Notes: a model not told the origin generated them from the letters alone. A stretch of DNA of 64,000 bases from Clostridiaceae bacterium (GCA_016280595.1 JAEEHB010000060.1:1-64000); one strand, 5' to 3'; positions 46,360 through 54,777 are shown, counted from the first letter of the stretch. Numbers and translations: made by a program.

Positions 46360-46456
46360 GAAAAAACAAATTATAAAGGAGTACGGGTTTTGCACTCGTA
46401 CTTCTTTTCTTTATGTGTTCTGATTTGAATAAGGAATAGTTGATTATTGTTTTTTC
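46360..46456 (+). repeat. Palindromic intergenic element, copy B
   Basis: GAAAAAACAA (46360-46369) and TTGTTTTTTC (46447-46456) are exact complements and enclose a hairpin AAGGAGTACG/CGTACTTCTT. Layout and flanks (GCGAAAA.., ATAAGGAAT.., GCCTTT) match copy A at 25876-25979, with paired differences in both stems. Confidence 0.65.
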
Positions 46457-46473
46457 TCAACGCCTTTATTCGC

Positions 46474-46680
46474 TCGCCGTACCTTAGTACTGTCTTCGCT
46501 CATAAATGAAAACTAAGACCGTCAGAAACACAGTCGTCTCACTCGCTTTTTCACTTCGTGATACTCCTTGTTTCTTCCTTTCACCGCCTCGCTTCATCGT
46601 CTGACGGACCCGTCCCCCTTTGTCACTTCGTGACATTTCCCCCACACTGTGGGGGAATCTTCCACAGGCAGCGCTTCGTC
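46474..46680 (+). repeat. Composite intergenic repeats (partial tail module plus nested palindromes)
   Basis: A truncated CGCCGTACC-TTAGTACTGTCTTC module is interrupted by TGTCAC-TTC-GTGACA and TTCCCCCACA-C-TGTGGGGGAA palindromes and CACTTCGTG repeats, typical of dispersed Clostridia intergenic repeats. The reading frames here are short and of repeat composition, so no gene is called. Confidence 0.5.
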
Positions 46681-46685
46681 GGTTC

Positions 46686-46796
46686 GACACCGTATCCCGA
46701 TACTGTCTTCAGTCGAAAATACGCCGTTTTCATCCTTTTCTGTTCCCTCCCTGAGTGCCGCTCAGGAAGCAACATCAAAAACGGATTGTATTTTAA
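46686..46796 (+). repeat. Intergenic repeat module (CCGTATC..GATACTGTCTTC), copy B
   Basis: Runs from ACCGTATCCCGATACTGTCTTC to AAAACGGATTGTATTTTAAAT and aligns with 25993-26095, including GCCGTTTTCATCCTTTTCTGT and CTCCCTGAGTGCC. Confidence 0.6.
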
Positions 46797-46879
46797 ATAA
46801 ACTCTCCGTAGGGAACGACGTCCCGGCGTTCCGACCGTGCCGCAGGCGCGGAGTTTAGAAGTGAACCAAACATAATAAT

Positions 46880-47057
46880 TGTCATTCCGAGCTTGTCGAG
46901 GAATCTGCACATAGATCCTTCGACTCGCTCTGCAACCCCTCAGAAACATAGTCGCCCTGCTCACTGGTTCGTTTCGCAGTTCTCCTTGTTTCTTCATCTC
47001 AGCGTAACGCCTTTATCTGCCACAGGCAGCGGCGTTACGCTTCGACCCAGGATGACA
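46880..47057 (+). repeat. Dispersed GTCATTCCGAG...AGGATGAC type repeat
   Basis: The ends TTGTCATTCCGAG and CCAGGATGACACAA are imperfect inverted repeats of the widespread intergenic element found in many bacteria. Inside is an 11-bp perfect inverted repeat AGCGTAACGCC/GGCGTTACGCT (47001-47041) with a CTGCC-ACA-GGCAG tip. Confidence 0.6.
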
Positions 47058-47072
47058 CAAGTGTTAATGCAT

Positions 47073-47186
47073 ACCCCGTAGGGGTGCGGGTGTCCGGCGG
47101 ACACCTCTGCCGCAGGCAGAAGCACCGACCGAACCGACAGGTGAGACCGGATATCATCCGCCCGCCAAAAAGGATATGCGTGAGCA
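47073..47186 (+). repeat. Multi-hairpin intergenic repeat, copy 3
   Basis: ACCCCGTAGGGGT, GGTGTCC-GGC-GGACACC and TCTGCC-GCA-GGCAGA are followed by AGCACCGACCGAACCGACAGGTGAGACCGGATATCATCCGCCCGCC and AAGGATATGCGTGAGCAT, as in copy 1. A GGAACG..CGTTCC module flanks it on the right (47194-47236), also present at 46810-46852. To 47340 only low-complexity AATTCTGCATTC repeats follow. Confidence 0.75.
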
Positions 47187-47667
47187 TCAATGTAGGGAAC
47201 GTCGTTTCGGTGTTCCGTCCGTGCCGCAGGCACGAAAATGCCTTCCCCTCAAGGGGAAGGCTTATCATCGGCGCCCTGCGCCCCTCAATTCTGCATTCTT
47301 AATTCTGCATTCCGCATTGCGAATTGGCACAATTATCACCAACCGAAATTTGCAATATCGAAATATGATGTAAACTATGCCGAATTTTCGTTTTGGGGTG
47401 AAATATCGCTTGCAAAATCCCCATATATAATGTAATATATATTTGTTCGCGGCAACCGTACGGTTGCTTTGATTTTTGTCCGGCAATCAATTACCTGCCC
47501 GGGCTCTTCCGGATGCGTGCAAAACGCCTTCGCCGTGATTAATCCGGCCGGTGAAAACCCGGTGAGCGTGGCAGAAAATCCCCCTCAGAACCGCCTTTTC
47601 CCTCCAAAAGGGTTAAAAAGCGGTTACAGTTTGCTTACAAAATTGTTAAAAAAATGTAAATTATTGC

Positions 47668-47696
47668 TTGACATATAGACATTTCAATGTTAGAAT
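47668..47696 (+). promoter_or_regulatory. Promoter for the third giant protein
   Basis: TTGACA (47668-47673) and TAGAAT (47691-47696) have a 17-base spacer. The leader of about 105 bases contains a GTGCCTG/CAGGCAC hairpin. Confidence 0.75.
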
Positions 47697-47809
47697 AAGG
47701 TGATTATAATTGGATATTAGTCTGTGCCTGCCCGGATAACAGGCACCGATTGTATTCGGTTGCTCACAAATTCAATGCAGAAATGCAATGTTTCAAAGGA
47801 GGAAATTGC

Positions 47810-50800
47810 ATGAAAACATTTAAAACTTTTGCGAAGAAACCTTTAGCAGTTCTTCTGGCTGTCATTATGGTGGTCGGAAGCATTTCGGTTATCGCAATGG
47901 CAGTCGATGAACCCACAGGCAATGCTGAATTCATAGCCAATTTCAAGGTTTATGATGAAGACTCTGAGAGTTACAGCATTGATGATTCAGCCAATGGTAT
48001 TGAATATGCAGGGCCCGGTGACAAGGTTAAAGTCGAGTTAAGACTTGCCACGGACTTTACTGTATGTGATATGGGCTTTATTTTCAAGTTTGATAAAGAT
48101 GTTTTTGATTACGCCTGGTCCTATAATGGCTGGGAAGATGACTTCGAAGATTATTTTGAAGAAGTGGATGACGGCACATATAATGTTCCAGATCTTAACT
48201 CCAACTATAATAGAAGCCAGTCCTTTATGTATGAGGAAGCCACTCACTTTGAAAATATAGAAAGCACAGGAGTAAGTGCAAGTGAATTCACCAATATGGG
48301 CGGCATCTATTTTATCTTGATGAAGAAGAGTCAGGATAGATATCGTCATCAGTATGGTACTTTTACGCCTGTAGAAGGTCAGAGTGTTCCTACATTTTCA
48401 GATCATGAGCTTATCTGCTCAACTTACCTTATTGTTAAGCAGGATGTTCAGCTTAGTGATGTCGGTGAGTTCATTCTCGTTGAGCCGGCAACTAAAACGC
48501 TTTCAAAAGGCGGAGCAAACACTTATCTCTATAATGAGATGACATTGTATGACGCTGATAGAAACGAGGAGTGGGCAGCTGCCACTTATAATTTCAATTT
48601 GACAGGCGTTTCCGAAGCCCTTATGTTCGGCGGTAGCATTCGTGCATATACTATAAACGGCTACGGCTATTATCCCGGTGCAACCCAGGATGATCCCCGG
48701 GAGACCGAGCGCGACTTCTATGCGGAATACGGTGCTACATATGCCGAGGCCAAAGAAGCCGATCCCAATAACGCTATTCCCGATCCCACACCCGTGAGTG
48801 ACGACTACACCTTCTTAGGCTGGTCTACAGAACTTCCGACAATCACCGACGGCAGTACTGCTGCTCCGACCGATGAAAACGGCAGACCTGTTTACGGCGG
48901 CGATTACAGCAAAATGCTCACAGAAGCACAGCTTAACGAGATTAAGTATCTCGGTTTTGACAGCGAAGAAGTACCCGTTTCAAAACTCTATGCAGTATAC
49001 ACCGCAGCTGACACCTCTTATACTGTAAATGTCAAGGATCCTCAGGGCGACGATTATGCCGACGGCTCCAAGTCGGGCATCGCAGGTTATATCGGTGAGC
49101 AGATAGCAATCACTGCTGATGCTCTTCCCGACGGCGTTTCACTTCCCGAAGGCACTGAAATAGACGCTATCTCTCCCGCAACTCTTACTCTCGGCGCAGA
49201 TGAAACCGCCAATGTCATCACCATCACCACAAAAGTTAAGACCTTCACTGTAACATGGAAAGAAAACGCTGATGACACTGACAGCCTTAAAGAGATAACG
49301 GTTGATTACGGCACCGATTTGACTGATACAAACAACCAGGATTATGCAGATCCCGATCTGAAGTATCTCGATAAAACTTCCGATAACTTCGGTACATATG
49401 TATCCAAGTGGACCGATCATCCCACCTCTGTAACGAGTAATGTAGTTCTCACACCCGCAGAGTATTCACCTCTTCCCGTAAAGGTCATCTATGACAACAA
49501 AGACCGGGCAGGACACGTTGGTAAATTTGACACCAACGGCGAAAACCCGCTCGAGTCAAGTGTTAATTACGGCACAGCCATCAGCGCTGCATTCACCGAT
49601 ACTCTTAAGGCTCCCGAAGGCTATATGTTCGCTTCCAACGGCGCAGAATACCTTGAGCCCGACGCAACGGACTACACTGCGGTTGCCAATCTCAGCAGCC
49701 TTCCCGCAAATGTCAATAAAGACAATTACGAGATCGTAGTTGATAACGATACTCTTACCGTCAACATTTACCCCGTATTTGAGATTATGGACGGTAACGT
49801 AGTATTCAACGCAAACGGCGGTAAGTTCGATACTTCCGTATCCTCCGATCCCGATGCGCTTTCATACGATCTTAATTACGGCGATACTTACACAATTCCC
49901 GATGCTGATGATTTCAGCCAGAAAAAGACCGATGATAATGGTGCATCCTACTATGACTTCATCGGCTGGAACACCGATCAGAACGCGACAGAAGCAATCT
50001 CAGTTTCCGGCACATTTAAGCCCGAAACAGACGACGCAACCGAAACCTACTATGCAGTTTGGAAAGACAACAGAATTACTGTTACCTTCGTAGGCAAGGG
50101 CGGCAACACCGATGTCGTCAAGACCTTCAAGAGAAACCTTGTTGACGGCAAGTATACTCTTACCGATGATGATATGCCCGCAGCCGATGCTGTTCAGACA
50201 GATGAAGGTGAGACTTGGGTATGGGATATCGATAACAACGAACTCACATCCAATACCACAATCGCCGGTCACTCTGTATATGATGTGAAATACAGCTGGA
50301 CCGATGCTTCCGGCAACGCCCAGAACGCAAATGACGGACCTCGTCCGGCAAGTGATGAATTCACTGCACTGGCTGCTCCTGAGTTTGACAGCACCAAATA
50401 TGAGTTCAAGGGCTGGTACAAAGACAGCATCCGTGAAGGCGATCCCGATTATGCACCCGGTGCACCTATCACAATGCCTGCCGAGGCTCTCAACCTCGTC
50501 GGTCAGATAGTTCCTCAGACCTTCAAGATTACCTATAAAGTAAGCGGCGCAGGCTACAACTCCGCAGATACATACGCTGAAGAAAACTATGCTTACAATG
50601 ACGATGTTACTCCTTATGCCGAGCCTGCGGCTATCGACGGTTACACCTGGAGCGGTTGGTCAGATATTCCCGAAAAGCTGCCTAACTATGCTGTTACAGT
50701 AACAGGCACCTTCACTCCCAAGCAGTACTCCATAGTTTATGTTGATCCCGATGGTCACCTTGTAAAGGCAATCACCCAGGATTATGACACCCCAATCAGT

Positions 50801-52537
50801 GAGGGTGCTCCCGATATTGATAATAACTGGCATACTCCTGCACTGACCTACACAGGCTGGGATTACGAACTTCCCGAAAAGATGCCTCTGTTTGCCGACA
50901 CCGACACCTTCGAGGTTGACGGCGTAACCTACACCGGCGTTAAGGTATCTCCCGTATCCCGTCCGAACGAGAAAGTAACGGTTTACTTCGAGCACATTGA
51001 CGGTGAAAAGGATTCCCTTGAGGATTATCCCGGCAGCCCGCTGAATGAGAGTGATATTCCCGCTTTCAGAGGCACAGATATCAAAGACGGCTATGATGTA
51101 GCATGGGATCAGACTCTCACCGTATTCCCCGATACTGAAACCACAATCAAGGCTGTTCAGACACCCAAGAAGGTCAATGTTACTATTGATACGGGCGACA
51201 GCTCAACAACCACTTCCACTCAGGTTGATTACAACGCTAAGATTGATAAGCCTTCAGATCCCACCAACCCGAATTACCCCGACTTTGAAGGCTGGTATCT
51301 GCCCGACGGCACACCGTTCGATTTCGATCAGCCCATCGATCAGATAGGTTCCTACACTGAAGATCTTACCATCACCGCGGTTTACAGCATAACCGATACT
51401 TACTATCAGGCTACCGGTGTTGACACCGCTACCGGTGAATTCACCTACACTGCAGATAAGACTTTCAAGAACTACAGCAACAAGACCGACGATGATTCCT
51501 ACACCGCTCCGACTGTTGATGATATTCTTAAGATGGAAGGCTTCACCGCTAAGTTCTGGAGTCTTGATAAGTCAACAGAAATTGTTCCCGACGGAAACTT
51601 CGCAGCAACCTCAAGAGAGTTCTACCCCGTTTACGAGATTAATAAGCACACTGTTACTTACGTAAACGAAGGTGCCGATTATAAGGTATTTACTGATGTT
51701 CCCTTCGCAGGCGATGTTCCCAGACCCGACGCCGATCCCACAAGCGCGGATCCCGAGCTTGTATTCGCAGGCTGGAAAGACGCAAAAGGCAATGCACCCG
51801 GCGACTATGCTTCAATGCCCGATGAGGATCTGACCTTCACCGCTCAGTATGTTGTTCCCGGTGCAGACTACACTATCACTTACTATGACCGCGAAGGCAA
51901 TGTATACAAGACCTTTGTTGTACATTCCGGCGATCCGATAACCGATGAATACATTCCCGATGATCCCACAAGATTCGGCTTCGTATTCAAGGGTTGGGAT
52001 CCTGAGATTCCCGATGTAATGCCCGAAGAGAATCTTGAGTTCAACGCCAAGTGGGAAATCGATCCCAAGTTCGTTGCTCTCGTAATCGGCGGCGTGGTTG
52101 TATCCGGCGCAGTTGTCGGCGGCGTTGCAGCAGCTAACACTGCTCTCATCACCGGCGCGGTTATCGCAGGCGGCGCTCTGGTAATCGGCGGTATCGTTCT
52201 TGCCGAGCACACCTACAAAGTAACCTACATCGTTGACGGTGAAGTTTACAGAACATTCTACATCGTAGAAGGCACCAAGATCATCGTTCCGAAGGATCCC
52301 ACTAAGGACGGCGCAACCTTCGAAGGCTGGACTCCCGAGATTCCCGAGAAGATGCCCGCAAATGATCTTACCTTCAGCGCAACCTGGTCCACCGACAAGG
52401 CCGATGACGGCGCAGCACCTGTTGACAGCCTGATTCCCGATACCGGTTCTGCAACAGCAGGTCTCGCGGCATTCGCAGTAATCTCCTCTGCAGCCGCAGC
52501 CGCATATGTCATCACCCGCAGAAAAAAGGAAGACTGA
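47810..52537 (+). CDS. Giant cell-wall protein: cohesin-like N-terminus, InlB-type repeats, IPDTG sorting signal
   Basis: Start ATG 47810 (AAAGGAGGAAA upstream) replaces the track's 47750. The 1575-aa protein has a signal peptide ending VIAMA. Residues about 38-230 (GPGDKVKVELRL, MGFIFKFDKDVFDY) resemble a cohesin-like beta sandwich. About ten InlB-type repeats follow (for example YDFIGWNTDQ, YEFKGWYKDS, LVFAGWKDAK). A Gly/Ala/Val hydrophobic stretch near 1420-1467 (VIGGVVVSGAVVGGVAAANTA) interrupts the repeats, and one last repeat precedes LIPDTG near 1541-1546, a hydrophobic segment and RRKKED. The end fits sortase anchoring with Ile for Leu. It has its own promoter. Confidence 0.85.
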   Translation: MKTFKTFAKKPLAVLLAVIMVVGSISVIAMAVDEPTGNAEFIANFKVYDEDSESYSIDDSANGIEYAGPGDKVKVELRLATDFTVCDMGFIFKFDKDVFDYAWSYNGWEDDFEDYFEEVDDGTYNVPDLNSNYNRSQSFMYEEATHFENIESTGVSASEFTNMGGIYFILMKKSQDRYRHQYGTFTPVEGQSVPTFSDHELICSTYLIVKQDVQLSDVGEFILVEPATKTLSKGGANTYLYNEMTLYDADRNEEWAAATYNFNLTGVSEALMFGGSIRAYTINGYGYYPGATQDDPRETERDFYAEYGATYAEAKEADPNNAIPDPTPVSDDYTFLGWSTELPTITDGSTAAPTDENGRPVYGGDYSKMLTEAQLNEIKYLGFDSEEVPVSKLYAVYTAADTSYTVNVKDPQGDDYADGSKSGIAGYIGEQIAITADALPDGVSLPEGTEIDAISPATLTLGADETANVITITTKVKTFTVTWKENADDTDSLKEITVDYGTDLTDTNNQDYADPDLKYLDKTSDNFGTYVSKWTDHPTSVTSNVVLTPAEYSPLPVKVIYDNKDRAGHVGKFDTNGENPLESSVNYGTAISAAFTDTLKAPEGYMFASNGAEYLEPDATDYTAVANLSSLPANVNKDNYEIVVDNDTLTVNIYPVFEIMDGNVVFNANGGKFDTSVSSDPDALSYDLNYGDTYTIPDADDFSQKKTDDNGASYYDFIGWNTDQNATEAISVSGTFKPETDDATETYYAVWKDNRITVTFVGKGGNTDVVKTFKRNLVDGKYTLTDDDMPAADAVQTDEGETWVWDIDNNELTSNTTIAGHSVYDVKYSWTDASGNAQNANDGPRPASDEFTALAAPEFDSTKYEFKGWYKDSIREGDPDYAPGAPITMPAEALNLVGQIVPQTFKITYKVSGAGYNSADTYAEENYAYNDDVTPYAEPAAIDGYTWSGWSDIPEKLPNYAVTVTGTFTPKQYSIVYVDPDGHLVKAITQDYDTPISEGAPDIDNNWHTPALTYTGWDYELPEKMPLFADTDTFEVDGVTYTGVKVSPVSRPNEKVTVYFEHIDGEKDSLEDYPGSPLNESDIPAFRGTDIKDGYDVAWDQTLTVFPDTETTIKAVQTPKKVNVTIDTGDSSTTTSTQVDYNAKIDKPSDPTNPNYPDFEGWYLPDGTPFDFDQPIDQIGSYTEDLTITAVYSITDTYYQATGVDTATGEFTYTADKTFKNYSNKTDDDSYTAPTVDDILKMEGFTAKFWSLDKSTEIVPDGNFAATSREFYPVYEINKHTVTYVNEGADYKVFTDVPFAGDVPRPDADPTSADPELVFAGWKDAKGNAPGDYASMPDEDLTFTAQYVVPGADYTITYYDREGNVYKTFVVHSGDPITDEYIPDDPTRFGFVFKGWDPEIPDVMPEENLEFNAKWEIDPKFVALVIGGVVVSGAVVGGVAAANTALITGAVIAGGALVIGGIVLAEHTYKVTYIVDGEVYRTFYIVEGTKIIVPKDPTKDGATFEGWTPEIPEKMPANDLTFSATWSTDKADDGAAPVDSLIPDTGSATAGLAAFAVISSAAAAAYVITRRKKED

Positions 52538-52560
52538 TTCCTTAACGGTCGACCGCAATA

Positions 52561-52606
52561 AATAAACTTAATGCCCATCGCCGAAAGGCGGTGGGCATAG
52601 TTTATT
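52561..52606 (+). terminator. Terminator of the third giant gene
   Basis: ATGCCCATCGCC pairs with GGCGGTGGGCAT around GAAA, extended by AATAAAC/GTTTATT. The A/T-rich outer stem lets the right arm serve as the U-tract. Confidence 0.7.
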
Positions 52607-52613
52607 GCAGCAT

Positions 52614-52652
52614 ATAAAAAAAGACTGCGGAGGATAAATCCGCAGCCCTTTT
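52614..52652. terminator. Terminator of the GNAT-oxidoreductase gene (also active in plus sense)
   Basis: CTGCGGA pairs with TCCGCAG around GGATAAA; TTTTTTTATATG follows on the minus strand and CCCTTTTTGTTTT on the plus strand. Confidence 0.75.
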
Positions 52653-52659
52653 TGTTTTA

Positions 52660-54477
52660 TTATTTATCAAACTTTTCTTTCAGTTTTTCATAAACCTCGT
52701 CCGGAATTTCCGGGTTGCCTTTTGAATAACTCGGTATGCATCTGTATTCCGGGTTCTTCGGGTCTGTGCAGGTGGTATCGTTTCTCCATTTTTCTCTTTC
52801 GTCCGGATTTCTGAGGTTTGGGATGTCTTTCGGCACTCCGCCTTCGAGCACGGAGTAATAGGCAAACATACCGGGCAGAAACATATCCATCGCCTCATAC
52901 ACATCCACTATGTCGGTGTTTCTGTTGCCCTTGATGCGCTGAACGAAATTAAACATCACATACACATCGCTGCCGCCGTGACCTGCGCCCTGCGAAAAAT
53001 CGGAGAGGCTGTCCTTTGTTTCAATCTGCTCCGCTTCGCCGTCGTTTGCGCCTTCGGCGGAGTCGAGGTTAGCGTAGAGCGTGCCCGTGCCGCCCGCTTC
53101 GGCGTCCTCTCTCGCGCTTTCAAGCCTGCCCATTGAGCCGTAAACCGTGTACCATACCGAATTCTTGGAGGGACCTACGCCGTGCAGACTTTTGAGAATC
53201 GCTCCGTTTTCGAGCGTTACGAGTTCCGCGCCGAATGCTCCCGCCTTTGCGCCCATTCTGTACATACGGGCGTTGAAGGGAGCCTCAAAGCCTGTCACCT
53301 TAACGGGTCTGAGTCCCGTGATGTGAATCAGCGGGCCGAGCGAGTGCGTGCAGTAATAGAATGCGCTCATCGTGTTGCGCCAGTGCATCGGATCGCACAG
53401 GGTGTATCTGTGCCAGCCGTCTTCGCAGTTGTGCATATATTCGCCTTCGCCGTATTCAAAGGTGCCGAGTTTGCCCTGCCTGTAGAGTTTGCGCATCTTC
53501 TTGGGCGCGGGCATATAGCAGTAGTTTTCGGCATAGGCGTAAATCTTGCCCGTCTTCTCCGCGGTCTCAATAAGTTCAACCGCCTCTTTCATATTCTGAA
53601 CGGGCAGCACTTCCGAGATAACGTTTTTGCCCGCCTGCATCACCTTTACTGCAAAGGGCGCGTGCTCGTTAGCGTAATTCGCGAGGCACACGGCATCCAT
53701 ATCGTGCTTTATGAATTCGTCAAAGTCCGTGTACAGCGCGATGTTTTTATCCGCAAACTGCTCTTTTATATCATTGAGCCTGTCTTCGTTGAAATCGCAC
53801 ACCGCAACAAGTTCGGCATCGTCAAACTCCTTACAGTATTCCATAAACGTTTTGCCTCTCGCCGCGCCGAAAACACCGAATTTGATTTTCTGTGTCAGCC
53901 CTTTTCTGCGTATTACCTTATACGGCGAGCCGTCCTCGTAAACCATCTGCACTTCGTCTATGCCGTATTCCTCGAGCACGGCGTTCCAGCGGTTTTCCAT
54001 ATTCATATCATATTCAACCGGGAGAAAGCCTGCCGTGAGGTAGGATTTGACAGCGCCCTTGCGCCACTCATCGGTTGTAAGGGATATGTAGTCAACGCCT
54101 TCTGCCGCGAGTTTCTTTAAGGTGATTGCGCTGAGATACTTACTCAGTTTTCTGCCCCTGAAATCGGTGCGTATGCCCACCATGTGCATATCGCCCGCGT
54201 TTCTGTCAAGAAACTTGAAAGCGGTCACGGTGCCTATGTGTTCGCCGTTGTAATCAAGGAAGAACACATCTTTATACGGGTCGATATCGTCCCAAGAGGT
54301 AATGGCGTCGTCAAAGGCGGCGTCTGTCGCGTCATCGCCGACAAGCCCGTTTTTGCATATTTCAACCCAGGCGGCTTTATCCTCTTCGCCCTTGTAGTTT
54401 GAAATTGAATATCCGTCGGGAAGCGGCGGGTCGTCAATCGGAGTGCCGGGAAACCAATACATTTTAAGCTGAGCCAT
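52660..54477 (-). CDS. GNAT acetyltransferase fused to Gfo/Idh/MocA oxidoreductase
   Basis: The start is ATG 54477 (MAQLKMYWF) with GAGGAG upstream, not the track's 54522; 605 aa. Residues about 15-185 form a GNAT domain (DYNGEHIGTVTAF, MHMVGIRTDFRGRKLSKYL, GAVKSYLTAGFLP). Residues about 205-600 form an NAD(P)-dependent Gfo/Idh/MocA dehydrogenase with Rossmann start KIKFGVFGAARGKTF, the EVLPVQN segment that replaces the usual EKP motif, and a C-terminal substrate domain (YGEGEYMHNCEDGWHR). The fusion suggests coupled acetylation and oxidation or epimerisation of a sugar or cyclitol, but no substrate is known. It is monocistronic, and its C-terminal half has GH109-like flavour (HWR, HSLGP). 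Confidence 0.85.
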   Translation of the reverse strand: MAQLKMYWFPGTPIDDPPLPDGYSISNYKGEEDKAAWVEICKNGLVGDDATDAAFDDAITSWDDIDPYKDVFFLDYNGEHIGTVTAFKFLDRNAGDMHMVGIRTDFRGRKLSKYLSAITLKKLAAEGVDYISLTTDEWRKGAVKSYLTAGFLPVEYDMNMENRWNAVLEEYGIDEVQMVYEDGSPYKVIRRKGLTQKIKFGVFGAARGKTFMEYCKEFDDAELVAVCDFNEDRLNDIKEQFADKNIALYTDFDEFIKHDMDAVCLANYANEHAPFAVKVMQAGKNVISEVLPVQNMKEAVELIETAEKTGKIYAYAENYCYMPAPKKMRKLYRQGKLGTFEYGEGEYMHNCEDGWHRYTLCDPMHWRNTMSAFYYCTHSLGPLIHITGLRPVKVTGFEAPFNARMYRMGAKAGAFGAELVTLENGAILKSLHGVGPSKNSVWYTVYGSMGRLESAREDAEAGGTGTLYANLDSAEGANDGEAEQIETKDSLSDFSQGAGHGGSDVYVMFNFVQRIKGNRNTDIVDVYEAMDMFLPGMFAYYSVLEGGVPKDIPNLRNPDEREKWRNDTTCTDPKNPEYRCIPSYSKGNPEIPDEVYEKLKEKFDK

Positions 54478-54570
54478 AAACACATCTCCTCTGTATGACA
54501 GATTACATTTTAATGTTATCACAACACCTCTGCGATTTCAATGATAAGCGTGAGAAAGGGCATAAAATTA

Positions 54571-54599
54571 TTGACAAAAATAAGCAAACAATCTATAAT
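54571..54599 (+). promoter_or_regulatory. Consensus promoter of tRNA-Leu
   Basis: TTGACA (54571-54576), 17-base spacer, TATAAT (54594-54599): a perfect consensus, ten bases before the tRNA. Confidence 0.9.
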
Positions 54600-54609
54600 G
54601 ATAGCCTAA

Positions 54610-54696
54610 GCCGGTGTGGCGGAATAGGCAGACGCAAGGGACTTAAAATCCCTCGGTGGCAACATCGTACCGGTTCGACCCCGGTCACCGGCACCA
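54610..54696 (+). tRNA. tRNA-Leu(UAA)
   Basis: Acceptor GCCGGTG pairs with CACCGGC, the anticodon stem AGGGA/TCCCT encloses CTTAAAA giving anticodon TAA (54644-54646), a long variable arm (CGGTGGCAACATCG) marks class II, TTCGA is in the T loop, and CCA is encoded at 54694-54696. Confidence 0.97.
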
Positions 54697-54699
54697 CCC

Positions 54700-54729
54700 G
54701 CCGCGGACAGTTAAGTCCGCGGCGCCTTT
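54700..54729 (+). terminator. Terminator of tRNA-Leu
   Basis: GCCGCGGAC pairs with GTCCGCGGC around AGTTAA, followed by GCCTTTTC. Confidence 0.85.
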
Positions 54730-54748
54730 TCATTTGCAAATAAATCTA

Positions 54749-54777
54749 TTGAAACATACGCCTTGATGTGCTATACT
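54749..54777 (+). promoter_or_regulatory. Promoter for the small unknown gene and probably the RNA/RT downstream
   Basis: TTGAAA (54749-54754) and TATACT (54772-54777) are separated by 17 bases, about 30 bases before ATG 54809. No other good promoter is visible before the reverse transcriptase. Confidence 0.7.

Noticed and set aside
46558-47435. Short ORFs in the 46.5-47.4 kb gap
   Set aside because: They read through hairpin repeats in both directions, and the same peptides recur from the repeats at 26 kb (for example HRPNRQVRPDIIRP), so they are repeat translation and not genes.
47520-47600. Resemblance to a cobalamin riboswitch (CCGGTGAAAACCCGGTGAGCG)
   Set aside because: The GGGAA segment and the CCCGCxACUG box are missing and no B12-related gene follows; the similarity is limited to a short stretch.
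53182-54120. 312-aa plus-strand ORF over the GNAT-oxidoreductase gene
   Set aside because: Antisense shadow of a conserved coding frame; no ribosome site or recognised domain.
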